A stretch of 64,000 nt of DNA, from assembly GCA_900239685.1 (NCBI GenBank), contig OENT01000593.1, positions 1 to 64,000 on the forward strand, written 5' to 3'. Source of the DNA: Rotaria macrura. Taxonomy: Eukaryota > Rotifera > Eurotatoria > Philodinida > Philodinidae. The notes under the pieces are model-generated. The model was not told the origin of the DNA. It made no database searches and saw only the letters and a list, made by a program, of their open reading frames with translations. Both the position numbers and the translations under genes were made by a program. This document shows positions 37,195 to 48,906 of the stretch, piece after piece. The stretch's first letter is position 1; every line of letters starts with the position of its first letter.

Positions 37195-40100
37195 TTACAC
37201 ACTACTATTGGAAGATTTCGTATGTTTTGTAGAAAATTTCCAAGTATCAAAATCTACATGATCAATAATATTGAAAAACACTTCAGCACATATTAAAATA
37301 ATAATAATCCATTCCAATCGTACATGTTTTTTTTCATTTAAACTTGCTTCAATCACTGATATCAGTTCCAGAGAAAAATTTAAACGTTCATTTAAAACTT
37401 TGGTTCGTTTAGCAATTGTAAAATAGTGAAACACTTTTTTATAAAGACTAAATAAAACGAAAGAGAACAATTTAACGAATAACTGACACCAAACATATTC
37501 ATTCAACTTACTTTTCTAATCGACTATTCGACCAATAGAAATCTGGTGTATCAAGAAAATCTATATAATAAACAGAAGAAAAACGAAAATGAATGAAAAT
37601 CTTAATACCATGTATAATTTCATGTACATGAGTTACATAATGACCCATTTTCATATCCTTCGTAAACTTAATACGAAACAATGATGAAAAACAGAGAACG
37701 TGATAATTCTTTTGGACGATTTCTATTCTTTTTTTTTTGGTAATCGTGAAACATTGAGGAATTGTACTCGATGACATGCATTGTCGTAAGTTAGATAAGA
37801 AGAAGAACATCGTGTTCTTTTATCCCCTGGAAAAGAATTCAGAACATCTTCATAGTTTATGCTTCTTGTTATTAGGAAACTAATCATATATGTGGGTCAT
37901 TTGATCGATTAATTACAGATGCATGCGAACAAATAAGTCGATATAGGAATTTTATCAGATGTGAAAGAATTTCTCATTACTTCTTTTGTTGACATTTCCA
38001 TGTGGCATTTCAGTATGTGTTTGATATTATTGTTTACATGACTAATCAGTCTACTTATGATAATGCATGCTTATTATTATTATTATTTATCAAACGAAAG
38101 ATCAAAAGAATGTCATATGGAAGAGAATTTTCAGTACGTTGAATCATGTTCCTATACGCGTTTAAAGTAATGTTCATGGTGCATTCATTTTCTCGACATG
38201 CTACTATTCAATATGATCAGTTTAAAATATTAATCGGAAAAATTTGAATATATTTTTCAAAAGATGAGAGAACAGATGTATATTATGAAATTAAATATGG
38301 TTAGACAATTCCGACACATGATCTCAAAGAACTATAATAGTGAAATTTCTCAATTTAACAAGAAAAAACTGACTTTTAATTTCATTTGATCGACACTGAA
38401 GAATTCCTACATTTACACAAGACTTTTTTAATTGTCCTACAAAATCAACAAATGCAATCCTATTTTTTCAGTATTGTGGAAATTCTTAATATACAATTGT
38501 TCTTCTTGCTACGAAATGATGTGTAAAGGAGATATTGATGATAACCAGAATTCGATTTTACTTCTCTCTAAATGTTTCTTCACAACGAATATTTGTTGAA
38601 ATAACAATTTTATTCGATATGAATCATATCGATAATGTAACATAAGACACAAGGTCTCTCACGGTCTATGGTTTTTTATACGACAATTGACAAGGGAAAT
38701 TCCAGAGGTGATATATTCTCAAAATATAACGAATTTTCGTTTTGATATTGATATTTTCATATGTCAGTTTTTCATAGATCAGGTAGGAAATAAAATATTC
38801 GAGATGGCCATATGTGAAACATTATGTATCGATAGATGTTGATTTTCATAGTTTCGATCACAACAGTCTTCAGTTGGCTCAAACAAATTCTACTCGAGAT
38901 ATGAAAATTTTTCAAACATCCATGATCCTAGAGGAACCTATGAAAAATAGGTACGTAGAATAATTCAATATCATCGAGAAATTTCAATACATTCTCAAAT
39001 CCTTCAAATATTGTCTAGTATCTACGAATGAAAATTCATTGCTATGCGAGAGTATCACCTTCAGAGATTGTTTCTTTAGTACATTCTTGAGTTCATTGAA
39101 TGAGTCTCATTGTTGCATCGTTTTGTTTTTCATGATGCCTACTTCTCGAAGGGAGAACAATCGATAAAAAACTAAAATTTTTAACCACAGATTTCTTAGA
39201 AGTAAATTTCAGTTTTTTCTCCGTTTTATAGAAGAAATACGTCAAGGCTCAGGATCTGAATCTGGTTCTAGTATATCCAAGTAGGAAAGGGAAAAAACGA
39301 CATGCTTGGCAAAAGGATTAAGTCCAATCGGAACAAAAACAGAGCGAAGGGATGATAGTCGCGTACCCATCCCAATTTTGAGTTGTCTTGAGTAAAAGGG
39401 AATGATTCACAACACGATGACTAAAAGTGTCAAATGTTCAAGTTCATTAATTCTGAATAGTAAGTTGTTTAGAGTCGAATAGTTTCTCTGATTGCTCACA
39501 ACATTTGAGATAATCATAACATTTGTCTCGTTAAAATATTGAGTTTCGGTCGAAAGAAAGGCGTTCGTTAGTTATAAGCAGACCTTAACGAGAGGAGCCC
39601 TTCTTTGACTATTTTATTTCGAACTTTGAAAATATCAAATCTATCATTGTAACTGTAAGATATAAAATACACATGATTGCTAGAGTTACATGTGCAAACA
39701 GGAATCATAGTAATATTTGAAGCGCTTTCTAAAACCCTTTTCCTTGTATTCATCCTGTTCCATATACATAAGCTTGACTCAATTCTCTCGTTATAATAAA
39801 TCATGCCCGATGAAACTAGAACACTTGTAATGGATTGATATGCGTTCTTCAATGAATAATAAGCAGTAATTCGAGATTAACTGATAATCTAAAGTAGGGC
39901 TGAGTCACATTAATTATTATCCAATTCACCCGAAAACTTCCGATCAGGGGTACAGACTGTACATTTATCATTGCACTCTTATTATCATTAATCCTGAACA
40001 CATGTACTTAATGGAATCTGCGAACGGATCAAGTTAGAAGTACGGAAATTTGATCTCTGCTAGCTTATCTCATTCCTCCACTGTTTCTTTTCTTACTATC

Positions 40101-42835
40101 CTTAATAGATGATTTCTGTGAATGCCTTATGAAAGTTGTGTTGTTGATTATATTCCTTTTGAATAAAACTCTATGAACACGATCAAAACATGGATTATAC
40201 GCAGTTTGAATAAAGAGTTTTGATAAAAATCCATGAAAGCTTTCAATAAAGAGTAGTGCATGAATAATTGTGTTGTTGATATCTTGAAAATTTCTTTTCT
40301 TTCTTCAACTTGATCGATCAGATCGACGTTTTTACTTAAAGATTTTCAGTTCAATTCTCTAGAAAAAACTACTTTGAACGTTTTATGACAAAATCCAAAG
40401 GTGCAAAACATACAATGAGAAATTATGAGAAGTACAGAAATGTGGAAAAAAAATCATAAACGAAAGTAAATTAAGAAACAAGCTTTTTGAAAATTATTTG
40501 CTAAAACTTTGTGAACAAGAATACTTTAGACATTCATTGTGTAGACCTTGAAAAGCTCTATTTCCCATCTTTAATATAAAAAAGAGTTCTCAGTGAGAAT
40601 TGACCATGGAGGAATTTAAGAATTATTTTTAAGTTGAAAAATGATTTACAACATACACGAAGAAACACAGGGCATTCGAAAATATATAGCACTATTTCAA
40701 AAAAATAGACTTATGCTTTCGTCAATTTTGGTATTTATCATGGCATGTTACATCGTTGTATTCTGTAATAAAGTGTTCAATAAAGTATGTTTTTAGAGAA
40801 TTGAACGAGAATCTTTTATTAAAAACGTCAATCTGTTCAACTTTAAGAACCATCTACAAGCTCCTTTTGACATAATTAATTTGTATATTTATAGTTCGTT
40901 GGATAGACCAACTTGTCTATTTTCGAATGCACTTAAGTTTATTGAATTAACATTGGATCTTAAGGACATTAGACAAGCCTTATCTTCTCAATCCTCACCA
41001 AGAAGAAAAATAAGTTTTTGATTTTTAACGTCTTTCAAGTTTCTCTATCAGCGGTGGACACCTTTATATGTGTCTCTTTGAGTCATTTTAACCATTAATA
41101 TAGGAAAGAATAACAGTAGCAAAGTCCTTTTTATATCCGTTTATGGAAAATATCTATCAAATTGTGGGATTGAAATTTATTTTACATTGTTGTCAAAAAT
41201 AGAATTTTTACGCTTCCATGCGTTCCAAATTTCTTCGTCAATTTATATGCTGGAAAGTTGGAGTTGATACTAAAATGTAGGCAAAAAGCAGCTCTACAAC
41301 TTAATCGAGTTCAATTTTCTGTATCATCCCTAAATGTTACTTTAAGACAAATCGATCTGAAGAACAACGGTCCAGTTTTTCAGAATTCTCCCAGGAGAAT
41401 TTTTCTAAGATCTCAAGCTAGGAACATGTAAAAAACAAGAGCTCTAAGAATTTGTTGCAACATATCTTAGCTACATCTTAAAACCAATCACAACTTTCTA
41501 GCATTCGAATTGATCGAGAAATCTGCGATGTATGGGCAACTATATTTTGCAGCCATGATCGTAAGCAAACATTTTGAAGTCTAAATGTATCGAACTGAAA
41601 TTTTCACTGTGAGATACCATACTTGAACTATATCTTTCCTAAGAACGCCACTGAAATCGGATGCTTGGAAAAGAAGTTCTTTCTTGGAGAGCAGCCACTT
41701 AAAGAAGCGGAGAACTTTTCAAAATACCAACAGTCTAATTCGTCATGCGTCACATATTATCTCATTAATGAGAAAAAGAAACAGACGTATGATCTTCCAC
41801 GCATCATAGACATTTCACGACATCATCGTTCTCATTGAAATACCAATTTAAAACTAGAAAACAACACTAATGACTTCATACCATGACTTAGATTAACAGC
41901 ATGTTTAAGTGAATAGAGTTCTCCACTTTTACGCTGCATTAATCCATGTTCGATTTTAATATGTTTTTCTTGTTTTAAACGATTTGCTAAATCAGCCACA
42001 AATTCAACTTCATCATCGAGTAAAGCTTCCCAAATACCTATTGAAAATAGGAAAAAAGAATTATTAAAACAATTCTTTTTTTTTGTATACATTCTTTTAA
42101 CTCTACCTAATTTAACTGAAAGTGCAAGTGCATTTGAAAATGTATATTTATCGAGTAATTGTTCATTATCACATAGACGATTTATTTTGATAATATCATT
42201 ATTCAGTGTACTCATCGAACAAACTTCAGTAAAATTCATGATTTCTTTTTCATTATTAATTAAACCTTGCGGATATTGATTATCACTAACTTCAGCGACC
42301 TAAACAATAAAATACATGTAAACAAGAATAGATATTGAAATGTTCTATTTACTTCATTTAAAATGAACATTTCATCATCATGTGGAACATTCCAAAAAAC
42401 AACTGCACCGTCATCAAATATAAATGCTTGACTTTTATTTAGTGTTTCACGATTTATTTCGATACATAGAACAGTATCTATCACATTAGAAATAGGAATT
42501 ATTTGAAATGCTTTTGATGACGATATAAAACGTTGCTTTAATCGATCTAAATCATACCAATCAGCTGTTGCATATGCACTCACGTTCAAATATTGTTCTT
42601 CTCGTTGATTAGTTGTATTTGTTGCTTTCCATGTTGGTTTCTTTCTTGGTGCACGTTTTAATACAGGTAATTTCATGGAAGATGACACATCGGCTGATAA
42701 TGAAACATGTTTAATAGAGGAAGACTTCAATGAACGACTAGTTGTCGATGGTAATACTTGTGAAATATTACGAGAAAATTGTATTCTATTCAATTTTATT
42801 GTCTTATCGAATGAACGAATTAGACGAAGAAACAT
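37195..42835 (-). CDS. RMND1: RMND1/DUF155 mitochondrial protein, 5 exons
   Basis: Exons in coding order: 42353-42835, 42107-42299, 41882-42037, 37512-37560, 37195-37447. They join in phase to 377 residues. The N-terminus (MFLRLIRSF, then Arg- and Ser-rich) looks like a mitochondrial presequence. DUF155 landmarks follow: AFIFDDGAVVFWNVP, KYTFSNALALSVKLGIWEA, DFLDTPDFYW, RTKVLNERLNFSLELI, and the C-terminal membrane segment LEWIIIILICAEVFF. RMND1 anchors or supports the mitochondrial ribosome at the inner membrane. The protein is shorter than human RMND1, mainly at the N-terminus. Introns are 53, 69, 4321 and 64 nt; the large one holds a dispersed repeat but no recognisable gene. A TTTATT (AATAAA on the sense strand) at 37165-37170 lies about 25 nt past the stop. 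Confidence 0.9.
37561..41881 (-). other. 4.3-kb intron of RMND1
   Basis: AT-rich with no convincing nested gene. A 94-codon minus-strand frame at 39568-39852 and a 71-codon plus-strand frame at 41623-41838 are open but match nothing I know. The part near 41250-41620 resembles sequence in the RSRC2-like intron at about 61370-61720. Confidence 0.5.
41250..41620 (+). repeat. diverged dispersed repeat, copy A
   Basis: Shares ordered blocks with 61370-61720 in the same orientation: CTACAACTTAA followed by a GAGT-AATTTT motif, then an AGCTA...AAAACCAA block, then ACTGAAATTTT-ACTGT-AGATACC. Spacing between blocks is similar (about 300 bp in total). No coding capacity seen. The two copies sit in introns of unrelated genes. 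Confidence 0.45.
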
Positions 42836-43705
42836 CTGAAATTAAATATACATTTTGGTTAAGACATTTTTTGTGGCATTCTTAACTGTGTTTTTCACTA
42901 AAAAATGATGCATAAACCTTTACTATAAACTATTGTTCATTGCATTATATAATCGTAAGACATACACAAACATAAGTTCGATTTGATTCAAACTTTAGTC
43001 ATGTAAAATGAATTATTTTTAAACTTTTAATAACATTAATCAATTGAAAGAAAATTTTGCGCATTCAGTTCAACTATGTAGTTCTAACTAGATGATCACT
43101 TCAATGGCTAATATCTTTGACAAATAATATGTAAGATATGTAAATCATATTCGAATTCTGCTGACATCTGTTGAATGTGGAAACGAGATCTGTTCTTAAA
43201 ACTAAGAAAGGTCAAAAGATGCTTCTCTAACCCATATAGGAACATTTTCTAGTTTAATTATTTACTTGATAACTATTCTCATTAAATACGGTAATATGTA
43301 AATCTGCAATTTCAACCGATGATGAATAAAAACCCGAACAGGAAATATTAGATACTACTTTTCTAAATTTATTTCATATACTTTCATTAAAATATATAAA
43401 TGATGCAAATGACAAACACATAGAAAAAGATAATCGAATCATTGCATACCAATAACAATACTATCAGGAAAAGGTGCTCTTAAGGTGCTCTGTTGGTTAT
43501 TGTATGTATGGCATGCAGTTAAAAGCATAGCTCCAAAGAACAAGAAAAGAAATCTATTAAGACATTAGTAAAAACAACAAGAACGCAGTGAGACAAGAGA
43601 GACTAGATTTTAAGAAGAACAAAGTAAGATATCCTATATCACTGCTGTGTTTTTATTTTGTTTTATTGTTATTCGTATTATTTATTATTATTATTATGTT
43701 GATCA
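42836..43705. other. intergenic, no gene recognised
   Basis: AT-rich spacer between the RMND1 start and the stop of the eIF2-beta-like gene, both on the minus strand. A TTTATT at 43681-43686 is a plausible polyadenylation signal for the latter. An imperfect direct repeat AAGGTGCTC occurs twice near 43471-43490. Confidence 0.5.
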
Positions 43706-44524
43706 TTATTGATGATGTTTCCATCTGAGACGTTTAACTATTCTTTGAATACCACATAATTGACATTCTATTCTCCATATACCATCCGACTTAATCAGAT
43801 GCGTTTGTGCCGTTTGACACATCAAACAAGTAACATATTCATCAAGAAATTTTCGAAGAACATTATCGAATGTCGTTTTTGTTGTACGATTATTCAATAT
43901 TAATTGTTCACGTTGATTTATTAATGATACACATGAATAGTATTCATTTATATATTGTTGAAATATATGTGAATCACGTTTTAATGTATTAAATAAACGT
44001 ATATAAGATTTCCAATTCATAACTATTGTACGTGATTGACTAACCACTAAATCGGCATGTGGTATCGATATCGGTATTTGACAACGTAAAATCATTTCAG
44101 TTCTTGTACGTTCATTTTGTTCGGTACAACGTTTAAGAAGACGATCGTAATCATAAAGTAAATCAATAGGCTTGGAAACAATTGCAATTGATGGTAACGG
44201 AATAGTTTCATTATTACCAATAGATTTTTTTTCTTCTTCTTCTTCTTGAGGTCGTTCATCAACTGGTAAATTTACTATTTCTTCGGCAGTTGATGATGGT
44301 CGACGACTTGATACTGATGAATCCGATGTTAATGATAATGATTTTCGTCGAAAGAAACGTTTGAAATGACTAAATAATTTTCTTTCTAACCATGATGGTG
44401 TATTTGTCATTGTTGACGATGATGAAGATATTGAAGTACTCCAACTATTTCTTCTTTCGTATTGTGTTGTTAATATATCATTTTTCATGATCAAATGAGG
44501 AAATATCTCAATATCTACAGACAT
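43706..44524 (-). CDS. divergent eIF2-beta-like zinc-finger protein
   Basis: A 272-residue open frame. The C-terminal half keeps the eIF2-beta/eIF5 layout: DYDRLLKR (125-132), a helical part NWKSYIRLFNTLKR (170-183), a central core, then NVLRKFLDEYVTC and a C4 zinc ribbon with C233-x2-C236 and C254-x2-C257. In true eIF2-beta the corresponding parts are YDELLNR, the NFTDICKLL helix and NVLRRYIKEYVTCHTC. The N-terminal half is Ser-rich with a basic patch (FKRFFRRK) and an acidic run, and it lacks the three polylysine blocks eIF2-beta uses to contact eIF5 and eIF2B-epsilon. This suggests a fast-evolving paralogue and not the core subunit. TTATTTAG immediately precedes the ATG, so a 5' UTR or coding exon may lie upstream and the N-terminus could be longer. 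Confidence 0.75.
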   Translation of the reverse strand: MSVDIEIFPHLIMKNDILTTQYERRNSWSTSISSSSSTMTNTPSWLERKLFSHFKRFFRRKSLSLTSDSSVSSRRPSSTAEEIVNLPVDERPQEEEEEKKSIGNNETIPLPSIAIVSKPIDLLYDYDRLLKRCTEQNERTRTEMILRCQIPISIPHADLVVSQSRTIVMNWKSYIRLFNTLKRDSHIFQQYINEYYSCVSLINQREQLILNNRTTKTTFDNVLRKFLDEYVTCLMCQTAQTHLIKSDGIWRIECQLCGIQRIVKRLRWKHHQ

Positions 44525-44664
44525 CTAAATAACAAGAAGAACAGAAAAGGAAAATTACAATTCCATGGATTCATTTAAAGTAAAAATCCGAGTTTTGAGT
44601 AGAAATCTATTTTGCATAAGATATACTTCTCTTGTTCTTGATTTGTGTTTTGTTACTCTCTCTC

Positions 44665-44708
<44 letters not shown>

Positions 44709-47700
44709 GATTCATCTCTTTTCTTTTCTTCTACTTCTGAATATGTCAGCCGACACAGAGAGAGAGGGAGAGAAAGTAAGAGAGAGAGAGAAAGAAAACA
44801 AAAACACGAACTATGAAACTTTACTGGTTTGTCAGCTGTTTCGTTATACAATTGACAAAATGTAAGAATAGAAAATAACTAACGAGGGCAACCACGATTT
44901 TAAATGTAATGATTCACTGCTAAAAAAAAAGAAACGAATACGCTGGATGCATCATTAGTAAACTGTAGAATAAACAAATAAATTCTTCTATAAATCTGCT
45001 TGTACTGTTTATACTTGTTTTTGTACGATAAGGACAAGAGACTGAAACATTTTAGATCACATTCATAAAATGTCCCTCTTCCATTCCACAGCCGGATTCG
45101 CACTCAACAACACCTTCTAAAGACACTTTAGAATGTGCATTGATGTGTGTGATGGTGCGATAAGATGACAGAAGAGAAGAAAGCAATGTTATGTTTGCAC
45201 ATGACATTACTAGATTCTGAGTGTGAAATATGTTTGACCACTAGAAATAAAAAAAGAAACCGAGAGAATAGTTGATTGAAATATTTTGCATTTATCACTT
45301 CTGTTTATCATAATTTAAGCCATTCTACTTCTTTGCATCTGATATTCATATTCGAAAAGATCAGTTTGCTTGCTTTTATCAACGTGAAAATTAGATATCA
45401 TCAGCCTCTTGTCGTACACGTAGTGCTTAACCCATTAGAGTACTTTGATGTTAGGATAATATCTTGTCTCAAGGACAAGCACGTACATGAAATTACGCTC
45501 GTCGTTGTCATCGACTCCTTTTTTTCCTCGGACGAAAAAAACCTGATTATCATTTAATAACTCATTCTGAATTTTCTCATCCGCTATTTGATGTATATAT
45601 ATATATATTACCAGAAGAAAAAAATCGTAATATAAAAAAGATCGAGTAACAATCGCTGAATTAAATGTTACATGAATCAGCCATCTGCTGATGTTGACGT
45701 TGAAAAAGAAAGTATAATATAATATATGAGTACAGTTCTTATAATGAAAAAAAATTTACCAGGTGTTGAAATTTATTTCTCGTTAACAATTTCAAGAAGA
45801 AAAAAACAGAAACCCACTTAGGCAAATAAATGGCACACCTTCAACAAGTTCTTTTTTCCCTATTTTACATTAATATAAATGAGACCCAACAGTAAACATC
45901 ATATTATCATAAGGTTTTCTTTGTTATTATCGATCTCATGTATTTCTCTTATGACTACATCTCATTGATTTTTCTCATTTTATGGTCGTTCGACAAAGCA
46001 AGTACATATGTTTCTTGTCTCATTCAATCTAAATTGATGATTCTTTCTTTACGTTGAAAATAAAAATTAAACTTAACAAAAAAGAAAACAATAACTTCGG
46101 CTTAAAACAAATAGAAATTTCCGTACTCATTTGAAGATTGTAGAACAGCGCACTGATTTCTAATTTATCTAACTCTATCAAGGCGATAAACATGTGCATT
46201 TTCGGATACTTGAAACATTGAGTAGACATACTTGTTTTTCTTTCTAAATGTGATTTATGACGATTATCTATTTTTATTGTCTCGCATTATTGTTGAGAAT
46301 ATAATCATGTCTAATGCTGTCAGCATAAATCATTTTTCGAATAATTTTTTATTAAAATTCTATATGATATAATGAAACATTGTAAGTGTCCTCAGGAAAA
46401 AGAAGCAAGTTTCATTTTGCATTTATTTTCAACAGTCAACTGCTATCAATAAAGATAACTCCTGTCGGAAATATTTTATTAGATAAAAATGATCACCTGA
46501 AGCAAATAGGAGATAAGCTGAATAAGTGTATATGTTTGACAAGGATATATAATATGGCGAACATAACAGCATAAATAAATATAAAAAAAAAGACGTTGGA
46601 CTTTGAAATGATTAGAATACAAAAGATTTGGTTAAATCTAGTGATTAACGAATGACTTTTAAAAAATGTCAATCTAATCGAATATATTCAAACGTACATT
46701 TAACTTGTATGAATATCTGTTTCTTTTCTTTTTGTTGTTGTAATAAAATGCCTGATATAGGATGACTCTATTTCTTCAAAATAAATATTCAAAATAATTT
46801 CTATTTCTATTTATTTTATTTTCCTCTTTTACAATAAATAAAACATATAGACAATCTTTTCTTTAATATTTAAATAAGATTATGTGCTTGTTGCATAGGA
46901 TTTCTTTCGTTTCGTTGATGAATATCAGAAGGAATAATATATCTGTAATAGTTTTGCTTCAATAAATCTTTTTCATCATCTACTCATCATTTCTTATAAT
47001 TATCATGCTAATGACGTCAATATGACAGCTAAAAAAGAGTCAAATGACAGTCTATCTGAGATGGAAAAAATGAAAGGTATTATCATATCTATGTTTGAAT
47101 AAAGACAACATTATATTAGGTACATTTCTTATCTGAGAAGCACATTCAAGCTGCAAAAAAACAATTTTCTCATCGTGCTTTTATTAAAGTAAAAAAGAAA
47201 ACAGTTTTTATCAGTTACTTGTAAAGTATTGCATGATTTCGTAGTTTATCAGAAACAAGTACTTTCAAATGTTAAATTAAACTCGTTTAATTTTCTTTAC
47301 TAAATAGAATACACAGCATATTTTTTATCAAGAAAAATCGTACTCTTTTTCTTTCAGTGCATCATAATAATGATAAAGTCTAACTAAATAGCAGCATTAG
47401 TTAAAATAATGTTTTGATTAGATAGAAACTTACATCTTCTGCTATGAAAGTTTTTAATGAGTAAGAAATCATCGTATGATTAATAACTAGATGTAGCTGA
47501 GAATTTCTTCGTTATTACATATACAACATGTACGATAGTTATGTTTTTCAATCATCGTTCTATATATGTACTGAAGAGGACGATAAAAGAAAAAGAACCT
47601 AGCAAGGATTATCAGAGAAGGAAGGCTAAGGTCATTTTTATATAATCAAGGTTTGACTCGAAATTAATTGAACGTAACATTTTAGCGAGTTTGGTTTCAA

Positions 47701-48906
47701 AAATACTATGAAAACTAGAACATATGTAACATGAAAATATGTTTCTTTATTTATAATGCAGTCATTAAAAACTTTATTTTTGGTATACAAATTAGTGTAC
47801 AATATTCAAGGTTTTTTCTTGTTGTTTCTGTAAATAATCAGATAGTTCGACAGACATCTATATTGTCCTTGATGAATACAAAACCATATCATCTGCTAAT
47901 ACTATCCGATAATAATATAAGTACTCGAACTTTAGTCTTTTTTTTTCAACATCTTATGATTATGCAATGGAATTCTTCGTCAATTAACATTTGTCTGCTA
48001 ACTCAAGTGTCACTTATCATCATATCTTATATTTTATCTTTGCTTCAAGTGAAAGTTAACAAACAAGTTTTCATTTTTATTGTCGAGTTCAAACTTCCAT
48101 CCATCTTCAACTGAAGCACATCATCATCGTACATTTCCTATCGTTTCAATACCTACATGCATACGCACATACATCATGGCGATACAACATCAAGTGAGGA
48201 AAAAAAAGTATAATAGAAGCATTAATAAAAAAATAAAGTCATTCATTTGAGACAAAGACGAAGAAGAAAAAAAGAGGATAATGAAGAATATATGTATGAG
48301 AACAAAAAAAAAAGATGTATCGACATGGGAATAGTAAAGTCGAGTGCATTGCACAAGAAAAGAAAAACAATCCGTATACATACATATCTATACGTATGTA
48401 TGTCCATACACATCCGAATGACGTATCTGCAACTGTTTTGTGTAACTCAATACTTTCTGTGTATATATGCACGCGCATAAGGGGAAAAGAAAGCAGTCGG
48501 AAAATTAGCATTAAAGAAAACTAATCTAAACAATAATCTTCTTAATCTTATCCTATAGATTAGCAGTGACACAAAATTGATCTAGGTATAGACTAGAAAA
48601 TACAACAAAAGACAACGCTAATAAAGAAATACAACACACAAGATATCTATGATTTATGTAGTTATTCGATATTGTCTTCTTTCATTGAGAATGATACGCA
48701 CGTGCATATAGAACATTTAGGGCGGAAGTAATATTAGTAGAATGATACATACATGTTGAAAACTTCTATCTACTGACTAAAACAGTATTTGACTTCAATC
48801 TCCGATGATTTCACTTAACAAATAACAATAATAAAAATACACATACGTATATTAAAAGAACAAACAAAAGAAAAAGAGGAAAAAACTACAAACAACACCT
48901 TCCAAT
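44525..48906. other. 4.4-kb intergenic region, no gene recognised
   Basis: Contains a CT/TA microsatellite at 44656-44705, GA-rich runs near 44757-44800, a shorter TA tract near 45594-45608, purine-rich low complexity at about 48200-48320 and CATA/TATG-type repeats near 48375-48425. The frames at 47731-48114 and 48190-48524 are AT-driven or low-complexity and do not look coding. Confidence 0.5.
44669..44705. repeat. (TA)18 microsatellite
   Basis: Uninterrupted TA tract of 37 bp directly preceded by a CT run. It lies upstream of the eIF2-beta-like start. Confidence 0.9.

Noticed and set aside
39568..39852. 94-codon minus-strand frame in the RMND1 intron
   Set aside because: No motif, no splice sites in matching phase, and not needed for the RMND1 model, which is complete without it.
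44555..44851. Overlapping frames on both strands with Tyr-Ile repeats
   Set aside because: Generated by the TA and GA microsatellites.
47022..47076. Exon-like ATG segment (MTAKKESNDSLSEMEKMK) followed by GTATTA and a nearby acceptor
   Set aside because: Joining it to the next open segment in the phase the splice sites require gives a stop after a few codons.
47731..48114. 127-codon plus-strand frame
   Set aside because: Hydrophobic, Ile/Leu/Phe-rich translation typical of AT-rich non-coding DNA; no splice or domain support.
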